This document shows positions 58,599 to 64,000 of a DNA stretch of 64,000 nucleotides, piece after piece. This stretch comes from an uncultured Eubacteriales bacterium. GTDB taxonomy: Bacteria; Bacillota; Clostridia; Oscillospirales; CAG-272. Below the pieces are notes generated by a model, which worked only from the letters and a program-made list of their open reading frames with translations, ran no database searches and was not told the DNA's origin. The stretch lies in the NCBI GenBank assembly GCA_934446365.1, contig CAKSDZ010000005.1, forward strand, positions 35,705-99,704, in the 5' to 3' direction. The first letter of the stretch is position 1; each line of letters opens with the position of its first letter. A program made the position numbers and the translations under genes.

Positions 58599-59885
58599 TC
58601 AGTTTTTGAAGAACGCCGCGTAAAGCTTTGTCATATAATAGCTGTCGTCGGTGCCGCCAAGCTCACGCACCGCGTGCATCGACAGCATCGGATTTCCGAT
58701 GTCCACGGTCATCACGCCGTAATCCGCGGAGATGCCGGGACCGATCGTGCCGCCGCCGCGCGCATCGCTGCGGTTGTTGAAGATTTGATAGGGAATTTCA
58801 TTCTTTTCACAGAGCAGCTTGAAAAATGCGGTACCGCGCGGGGACGTCGCATAGGACTGCGTATTGGCGAGCTTCAATACGGGCCCCCCGTTGAGATAGA
58901 CGGGCAGCGCCATTTCGTGCTTCGCCTGATAGGATGGATGCGTCGCGTGCGCCATGTCGGCGGAGAAAACCACCGTTTTGGCGAGCGCACGGTATTTATC
59001 CTCGGCGGTATAACCGAGCTTCTCACAGATGCGGTCGATGATCTGCATGATCGTGTTGCTCTTGGCGCCGCGGTTGGAGTTGGAGCCGATCTCCTCATGG
59101 TCAAACGCGACGGCGATGTCGCATCCGGCGCAGCTTTCCTCGCTTTCGATAAAGCCGGCCATCATGTCGTGGGACATAGCGGCGTCGTCAAGCCTTGCGA
59201 CGGAGATAAACTCCTCGTTCGCACCGACAAAGCAGCCGTCCAGCGCCTCATAGGGCGCAAGCTCAAAGCTGAGGATGTCCTTTTCCGCGACACCCATATA
59301 TTTGGCAAGATAGGAGAGAAATTTCGGCTTGCCGTCCTTGTTTTGTGCGAAGAAGGGCAGAAGCTCCGTCTGCACGTTGAATTTCCCGTTTTCATTGACG
59401 TCGCGCACGACATGGATCGCCGCGCTCGGCAGAATCAGAAGCGGCTTTTTGATGTTGACATTGACGGGCTTCGCCTCGCCGTTCTCATCCTTGACGAAAA
59501 CACGTCCCGCAAGCGCGAGCGGACGGTCGAGCCAGCCGTGGATAATCAGTCCGCCGTAGGATTCGAGCGTCAGACGCTCGATGCCGCAGTCGATTTTGGA
59601 GGGGACTGTTTTGATGCGGAAGCCGGGCGAATCCTGATGCGCCGCACCGATGCGGAAACCGGTCTCACGCGGGTCGCCGCAGATGCGGAACGCGGCGCAC
59701 TGCGTGCCTTCTTTCGTGAAATAATAGGATTTTCCCTTTTCGATCTGCCATACGTCGCCCTCGTCGAGCTTTACGGCTCCCGCAGCGTCCAGCATGGCGG
59801 AGAGCTCATCCGTCGCCTGAAAGGCGGTCGGGGCATTGCTCAAAAATTTTAACAGGTCCTTTGCGTATTGCTTTTTGGATTTCAT
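58599..59885 (-). CDS. M18 family aminopeptidase
   Basis: A 428-residue cytoplasmic metalloaminopeptidase of the aspartyl aminopeptidase (ApeB) type. Metal and catalytic motifs: GAAHQDSPGF, SVARLDDAAM, AFDHEEIGSNSNRGAKS, FSADMAHATHPSY and MLSMHAVRELGG. GGGAGG precedes the ATG. It is separated from ygiQ by 79 bases without a clear terminator. Normal length. Confidence 0.92.
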   Translation of the reverse strand: MKSKKQYAKDLLKFLSNAPTAFQATDELSAMLDAAGAVKLDEGDVWQIEKGKSYYFTKEGTQCAAFRICGDPRETGFRIGAAHQDSPGFRIKTVPSKIDCGIERLTLESYGGLIIHGWLDRPLALAGRVFVKDENGEAKPVNVNIKKPLLILPSAAIHVVRDVNENGKFNVQTELLPFFAQNKDGKPKFLSYLAKYMGVAEKDILSFELAPYEALDGCFVGANEEFISVARLDDAAMSHDMMAGFIESEESCAGCDIAVAFDHEEIGSNSNRGAKSNTIMQIIDRICEKLGYTAEDKYRALAKTVVFSADMAHATHPSYQAKHEMALPVYLNGGPVLKLANTQSYATSPRGTAFFKLLCEKNEIPYQIFNNRSDARGGGTIGPGISADYGVMTVDIGNPMLSMHAVRELGGTDDSYYMTKLYAAFFKN

Positions 59886-59937
59886 AATTGATGCCTCCCA
59901 TCCGTTTTAAACGGTTTGAATTGAATATATAAATGAA

Positions 59938-60720
59938 TTAAGGAACGCTTTCCCAACACATATCGGAAACGGAAATTTCATAAGAAGCGATATCTTTTCG
60001 GTCGATTTCGCGGTAAAGGGGAAAGAAAAATAGAAGGGATCCACTTAAAGCGGTACCGCTGCCGGAAAACGAACGCAGCGGGATTCCTTCTTTGTCGAAA
60101 ATCGTCAAATTTAGCTGCAAAACACGGGAGACCGATTCGTCTTCCAATGCTACTTCTATCGATATTCCTTGGAAAGTCGACCGGTCATAGCATGCCACAA
60201 GGCGGCTTTCCCTCACGTCATAGAGCTTTACCTGCTGCTTTGCCGGCCGCCATGCGACGGTTCCGCTATATGAAATATTGCTTTTTTTTGATACTGTCTC
60301 TGATGGAAACAACGCTTCGATGGTGACATATCCATCTTCACCGCCGAACAAGTAAGACGGCGTAAAGGAGCTGCTTGTAAGGTTGCCGCTTTTGTTGTCC
60401 TCCGACCATCTGACCTTAAATTCATATGGATATACGATGATCGGCTGGGTTCCCCTATTATAGACATGATAAACGACTACATATTTATGGCACATCCGTC
60501 TCCAATCGAAATATAAATAGGCATTTTCTTCTTGATAATAGGGAAAGGGAGGAGGCGGCGCACTTTCAATTCGATAGGGAATGATATCTGCCGTCGTTTC
60601 TGTCGGAACAAACGAGGTCGTTTCTGCCGTTTCCGATTCATAAAGCTGCGTGCGGCCGCAGGAGGCAAGGACGGTGACAAGCAAAAGGACGGAGAGAAGA
60701 AGCGAAAATTGCCTTTTCAT
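59938..60720 (-). CDS. Predicted lipoprotein, unknown function
   Basis: A 260-residue protein with a lipoprotein signal (LLLSVLLLVTVLASC, Cys21), a Thr/Pro/Glu-rich linker (about 25-62), and a beta-rich domain (YVVVYHVYNRGTQPIIVYPY). I recognise no family. GAAAGGAA precedes the ATG. It sits between lipoate ligase and the aminopeptidase, 73 bases from the former. Confidence 0.75.
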   Translation of the reverse strand: MKRQFSLLLSVLLLVTVLASCGRTQLYESETAETTSFVPTETTADIIPYRIESAPPPPFPYYQEENAYLYFDWRRMCHKYVVVYHVYNRGTQPIIVYPYEFKVRWSEDNKSGNLTSSSFTPSYLFGGEDGYVTIEALFPSETVSKKSNISYSGTVAWRPAKQQVKLYDVRESRLVACYDRSTFQGISIEVALEDESVSRVLQLNLTIFDKEGIPLRSFSGSGTALSGSLLFFFPLYREIDRKDIASYEISVSDMCWESVP

Positions 60721-60793
60721 TCTATCAGGTTCCTTTCATAAATCCGTGAAATCGTATTTTTCAGCGTCCGTTTGTGCGGTAGATTATGGATTT

Positions 60794-61825
60794 TTATGGA
60801 TTTGCGTTTGCCGTCTCCACAATCAGCTCCGCGATTTCTGCCGGAGCGGCGCCCATGATATAATCGGAAAGCCCCGCGTCCGAAAGGCATTTTGTAAGGG
60901 AGGGGATGTCAACCCGCATGCCGATGAGCATCTTTTCCAGTCCGGCGATGTCTTTTGCGCCGAAGAAGTCTCCCGAAAAGGCAATCTGTTCGATTTTTTT
61001 GTCCTTAGCGCAAAGGGAAACGCAGACCGAACCGAAGTCGAAGCGGCGGCGCCGTGTTTTTTCTCCTGTGCCGAAGCGTCCGAGAAGCCATGCGTCCGTT
61101 TCGTATTTTTCCGCCGCGAGATGTTTGACCGCCTCTCTGTCCGCCGGCGAAAATTCAGCCGGCGAGGCGCCGTTTTGAATAAAATAATCCTCGAGGTAGG
61201 CCTTGAAAGCTTCCGCCGTCATATCGGATTTTTCCGGCGGAAGAAGCGTCGACAGATTGACGACGCGGCTTTTGACGCTCCGGATTCCCTTTGAGGCGAT
61301 TTTTTCCTTATCCGGCGTCAGCGCGCCCGACAGGGAGGAGAGGTCCGCCGAAAAAAGCAGCGTTCCGTGGTGCATGAGCACCTTTTGAAGCGAGCCGTCC
61401 TCTTTTTTTCTGTGATAGATACACTGCGCCGTGCCGGAAAATTTGCGTCCGTCGGCCGAGATGACGAGGTCGTTTCGCCCGGAGCGTTCCGCAGCGATGC
61501 CAAGTCCCGCGAGCGCTTCCGTGATGGGTCTTGTGAACGCGGAAAAATCAAGCGCAGTACCGTTTGGAACGACAAAAGTATAATTGACGTTGCCGGTGTC
61601 GTGGAACACCGCGCCGCCGCCGGTCAGACGGCGCACAACCTTGATGCCGCGGCTTTCCGTAAAGGTAAAATCCACTTCGGCACGTGCATCCTGATTTTTT
61701 CCGATGATGACGGCCGGGCTGTTTCTCCAAAGCATGACAACCGGTTCTTTCGCGGTCATGAGAAGATATTCCTCCGTCGCCATGTTTTGATACGGTTCCG
61801 TGCAGGTATTTCTCCAAAGAAGCAT
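60794..61825 (-). CDS. lplA: Lipoate-protein ligase A
   Basis: A 343-residue enzyme from ATG 61825, which has GGAGG upstream; a longer in-frame start (61897) lacks one. It contains RRLTGGGAVFHDTGNVNYTF, a lipoyl-binding signature, then GRNDLVISADGRKFSGTAQC, and a C-terminal accessory domain (about 250-343). LplA attaches lipoate to E2 or GcvH domains. No lipoylated protein gene is adjacent. Normal length. Confidence 0.93.
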   Translation of the reverse strand: MLLWRNTCTEPYQNMATEEYLLMTAKEPVVMLWRNSPAVIIGKNQDARAEVDFTFTESRGIKVVRRLTGGGAVFHDTGNVNYTFVVPNGTALDFSAFTRPITEALAGLGIAAERSGRNDLVISADGRKFSGTAQCIYHRKKEDGSLQKVLMHHGTLLFSADLSSLSGALTPDKEKIASKGIRSVKSRVVNLSTLLPPEKSDMTAEAFKAYLEDYFIQNGASPAEFSPADREAVKHLAAEKYETDAWLLGRFGTGEKTRRRRFDFGSVCVSLCAKDKKIEQIAFSGDFFGAKDIAGLEKMLIGMRVDIPSLTKCLSDAGLSDYIMGAAPAEIAELIVETANANP

Positions 61826-61938
61826 CGTGATTCCTCCGTGGGCGGTTTTCTGTTTCCATACAAAATTCATTCTATCACAAATCGCATCCGACATCAAGGG
61901 ATTTGCCGCAAAAATCCGGAAGAAATCACGAGTGGATA

Positions 61939-61967
61939 TTGACTTAACCGTGTCGGGGTGCTATAAT
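61939..61967 (+). promoter_or_regulatory. Promoter of the PII-like gene
   Basis: TTGACT (61939-61944), a 17-base spacer, and consensus TATAAT (61962-61967). A GGGAGG ribosome site follows before ATG 62003. Confidence 0.9.
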
Positions 61968-62002
61968 CAAAAAATAAAATCAATCTGTGGGAGGTTTTCT
62001 AT

Positions 62003-62341
62003 ATGCAGCTTTATGTGTTGATTTTGAATAAGGTCGAATGTATGCCGAAGCTGGTGGCGGCTCTGCTCAAAGCGGGAATCAAGGGCGCTACCATCTACGA
62101 TTCCATGGGAGTCGTCCAATATGTCGGGCACGATATGACGGAGCCGCCTCCGATGTTCGGCTCTCTGCGCAAATATCTGCATCCGGATCATGGAAACAAC
62201 AAAACGCTTCTGCTGCTTTTGGAGGATTCGCAGATGGATACGGTAAGGAAGATCGTGAACGACATTACGGGCGGGCTTTCCAAGCCGGATGTCGGAATTG
62301 CCTTTGCCATGCCGGTCTCCTACGCGGAAGGGCTTAGCTGA
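62003..62341 (+). CDS. Small PII-like signalling protein
   Basis: A 112-residue protein with the ferredoxin-like PII layout: strand LYVLILNKVECMPKLVAALL, GIKGATIYDSMGVV at the first helix-strand turn, a short loop EPPPMFGSLRKYL in place of the long T-loop, and KTLLLLLEDSQMDTVRKIVN. It lacks the Tyr51 T-loop signature of classical GlnB/GlnK. PII-like proteins of this size often bind nucleotides and control a neighbouring transporter. Here the neighbour is a CPA2 antiporter. The ligand is unknown. GGGAGG precedes the ATG. Confidence 0.72.
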   Translation: MQLYVLILNKVECMPKLVAALLKAGIKGATIYDSMGVVQYVGHDMTEPPPMFGSLRKYLHPDHGNNKTLLLLLEDSQMDTVRKIVNDITGGLSKPDVGIAFAMPVSYAEGLS

Positions 62342-62388
62342 GCTGCGGACCGGAGCATCCCGAAACGCCAAAGGCCCACAAAGAATAT

Positions 62389-62569
62389 CGCATTTTCGGA
62401 TAAATGCGGTTTTGCCCGTTTCGGACAATGGCAAACGCTCCTATATAATATAGGTAAAACATGCAATATCTCCTGCGGACTCTGGGCAAATCAAAGAAGC
62501 AGTCCGCAAATTCATTTCGTGAAAATCTGAAAGGCGGTTTCGGAAAACGAAACCGGTTAAATTGCTGCA
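62389..62569 (+). promoter_or_regulatory. Structured leader with internal promoter before the antiporter gene
   Basis: A weak hairpin at 62389-62408 (CGCATTT with AAATGCG) is followed by a possible promoter, TTCGGA (62420-62425), 18 bases, TATAAT (62444-62449). The leader then has two perfect 8-base stems: TGCGGACT with AGTCCGCA (about 62474 and 62501), and CGGTTTCG with CGAAACCG (about 62534-62554). No Shine-Dalgarno site is visible before ATG 62570. It does not match a riboswitch class I know, including the c-di-AMP type. Confidence 0.55.
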
Positions 62570-63778
62570 ATGAATACTCTTTTGTCTCTTGGAATCGCAA
62601 TGGCAGTCGGTCTGCTGTTCACACGAATCGTCAAGCTTGTCAAGCTGCCGAATGTCACGGGTTATCTTATCGCCGGACTTCTGATCGGCCCAAGCGTGCT
62701 GGGGCTGATCGACAAGGCTACGGTGGAAAGCTTTAACATGATTGTGACACTGGCGCTGGGCTTTATCGCATTTTCCATCGGCGGTGAATTTAAGCTCGGC
62801 ACTTTGAAAAAGCTTGGAAAGAATGTGACGGTTATCACGTTCTTTCAGGCGATCGGCGCCGTGGCGGTCGTTTTTGTCGTGCTTTTGGTCGCCGGACTTT
62901 GCGGCGCGCTCGGTGAGGATTACCTGCCGATGGTTTTCACGCTTTCCGCAATCGCAACGGCGACGGCTCCTGCCGCGACGCTCCTTGTGGTAAGACAATA
63001 TAAGGCCCATGGCCCCGTGACGGAAACGCTGCTGCCGGTCGTTGCGATGGATGACGCGATCGGGCTTATGATTTTTGCAATTTTCAACGCGATTGCGGTG
63101 GCAATCGCTTCCGGCGAGACGCCGACGGTTACGACAATGCTGCTCGATCCGCTGCTTGAAATCGTTCTTTCCCTTTTAATCGGGTTTGCACTTGGGCTTA
63201 TCGTCGCTCTTTGCACGAGAGTTTTCAAATCCCGTGCGAATCGCCTCTGCCTTTGCATTACGGCAACGGTGATCGGCGTTGCGCTCGCCGATATGTGGGG
63301 ACTTTCCTCGCTTCTGCTCTGCATGATGATCGGTGCGGTTTTCTCCAATCTGGGCTTTGAAGTCGATCGCGTTCTGGAGGGCACAGACCGATGGACGCCG
63401 CCGCTGTTTATGCTGTTCTTTGTCATCTCCGGCGCGGACCTCGATCTGTCGATTCTGCCGACCGTCGGAATCCTGGGCGCGCTTTATATCATCGCGCGTG
63501 CACTCGGCAAGTATTTCGGCGCGATGGCAGGCTCCGCCGTGGTTAAAGCAGACCCGAATGTCCGCAAATATCTCGGCATCACACTTCTGCCGCAGGCGGG
63601 CGTGGCTGTCGGTATGGCGCAAATCGCGCTTTCCGAATTTACGGCTCTCGGAGAATCCGATATCGGGCGGAAAATTCAAGCGGTTGTCCTGTGTGCGACC
63701 TTGGTTTATGAGATTGTAGGTCCTGTGCTGACAAAGATTTCTCTGAAAAAGGCGGGAGAGATTACGGGCAATACATAA
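62570..63778 (+). CDS. CPA2-family cation:proton antiporter
   Basis: A 402-residue transporter with about 12 membrane helices, starting TLLSLGIAMAVGLLFTRIV and LPNVTGYLIAGLLIGPSVLG, the typical N-terminus of KefB/NapA-like exchangers. FALSAIATATAPAATLL-type residues and MDDAIGLMIFAIFNAIAVAI hold the ion-binding region. It exchanges Na+ or K+ for H+ across the membrane. A soluble TrkA-N domain is absent. The product begins as expected for the family, so ATG 62570 is favoured despite no ribosome site. A terminator follows at 63792. Confidence 0.9.
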   Translation: MNTLLSLGIAMAVGLLFTRIVKLVKLPNVTGYLIAGLLIGPSVLGLIDKATVESFNMIVTLALGFIAFSIGGEFKLGTLKKLGKNVTVITFFQAIGAVAVVFVVLLVAGLCGALGEDYLPMVFTLSAIATATAPAATLLVVRQYKAHGPVTETLLPVVAMDDAIGLMIFAIFNAIAVAIASGETPTVTTMLLDPLLEIVLSLLIGFALGLIVALCTRVFKSRANRLCLCITATVIGVALADMWGLSSLLLCMMIGAVFSNLGFEVDRVLEGTDRWTPPLFMLFFVISGADLDLSILPTVGILGALYIIARALGKYFGAMAGSAVVKADPNVRKYLGITLLPQAGVAVGMAQIALSEFTALGESDIGRKIQAVVLCATLVYEIVGPVLTKISLKKAGEITGNT

Positions 63779-63791
63779 TCTTGCTTTTGGG

Positions 63792-63818
63792 AACGGCAGC
63801 TGTGCTGCCGTTTCTTTT
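63792..63818 (+). terminator. Terminator after the antiporter gene
   Basis: AACGGCAGC (63792-63800) pairs perfectly with GCTGCCGTT (63804-63812) across TGT, followed by TCTTTT. Confidence 0.9.
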
Positions 63819-63907
63819 ATCTGGGCCGGAAAAAACACCATAAAGACACAATATGCGAAAATATATTCAAAGATGAGAAAAATTTTAATTTTTTTTACAA
63901 AAACCCC

Positions 63908-64000
63908 TTGACAAAAGGGGAAGAGGTATGATAGAATAATCGGGCCGCTTCGGAAGAGGCAGGCGCTTGGTCTTTGGAAATTGAACAACAACAAAAAGAA
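63908..64000 (+). promoter_or_regulatory. Probable rRNA operon promoter and leader (cut by window edge)
   Basis: TTGACA (63908-63913), an 18-base spacer, and TAGAAT (63932-63937), preceded by A/T tracts like an UP element (63840-63905). The end reads GGTCTTTGGAAATTGAACAA, which resembles the pre-16S leader of Bacillota rRNA operons. The rRNA genes themselves would lie beyond base 64000. Confidence 0.6.

Noticed and set aside
62450..62569. c-di-AMP (ydaO-type) riboswitch before the antiporter
   Set aside because: Transporter context fits, but I could not find the conserved ydaO core sequences.
62461..62736. A 91-codon frame in the leader before the antiporter
   Set aside because: It overlaps the antiporter in another frame. 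The product is low quality, and the region is explained by leader structure.
1..64000. CRISPR array, tRNA genes, insertion sequences
   Set aside because: No regular spaced repeats, no TPsiC-like GGTTCGAATCC in gaps, and no transposase-like proteins or terminal repeats were seen.

Overview
The window is a chromosomal segment of a member of the Bacillota, most likely class Clostridia. It has moderate GC by eye, sigma-A promoters with regular 17-bp spacers, strong AGGAGG ribosome sites, a T-box leader, an SLH-domain surface protein, RemB, Noc/Soj/Spo0J homologues, and the gene order dnaA-dnaN-recF-remB-gyrB-gyrA. I cannot assign an order or genus. The replication origin region lies inside the window, with a candidate oriC between dnaN and dnaA at about 33.5-34.1 kb. 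An rRNA operon appears to start at the right edge. I see no phage, insertion sequence, CRISPR array or tRNA gene.

Layout. 0-5.6 kb (+): the tail of fmt, then rsmB, rlmN, a PP2C phosphatase, a Ser/Thr kinase lacking PASTA repeats, and rsgA, a translation and cell-wall-signalling operon. 5.7-9.1 kb: two membrane proteins (-), a glycerol-1-phosphate dehydrogenase (+) and a small Asn/Gly-rich membrane protein (+). 9.2-14.0 kb (-): a 1547-residue SLH surface protein driven by two tandem promoters that share a repeated 24-bp element. 14.1-17.9 kb (-): pheS-pheT with a T-box leader. 18.0-21.0 kb (+): a lipoprotein, RNase Y and a membrane protein, each with a clear promoter. 21.1-33.5 kb (-): a lipoprotein, an M20 dipeptidase, two YcxB-like membrane proteins, recX, recA, gyrA, gyrB, remB, two small membrane proteins, recF and dnaN. 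33.5-35.6 kb: oriC candidate and dnaA (-).

35.7-45.9 kb (+): ymdB, a GNAT enzyme, S-adenosylhomocysteine hydrolase, a GH78 family rhamnosidase, an SbcD-like nuclease, an M24 peptidase, efp, a Cys/Asp-rich protein and a PrsA-like lipoprotein. 46.0-52.1 kb (-): a membrane protein, parB, parA, two parS sites, a divergent Noc/ParB, rsmG and mnmG. 52.1-61.8 kb (-): a terpenoid-cyclase-like toroid protein, rlmH, a DUF3795 protein, a hotdog thioesterase, YycJ, galactokinase, YgiQ, an M18 aminopeptidase, a lipoprotein and lipoate ligase. 61.9-63.8 kb (+): a PII-like protein and a CPA2 antiporter separated by a structured leader. 63.9 kb to the end: probable rRNA operon promoter and leader.

The window is mostly core housekeeping: replication initiation, segregation, repair, topology, and rRNA/tRNA modification. 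The points of most interest are regulatory or architectural: the duplicated promoter module of the surface protein, the PII-like/antiporter module, the PASTA-less kinase, the noc-soj-spo0J block facing oriC with parS inside a long palindrome, and the divergent second ParB.
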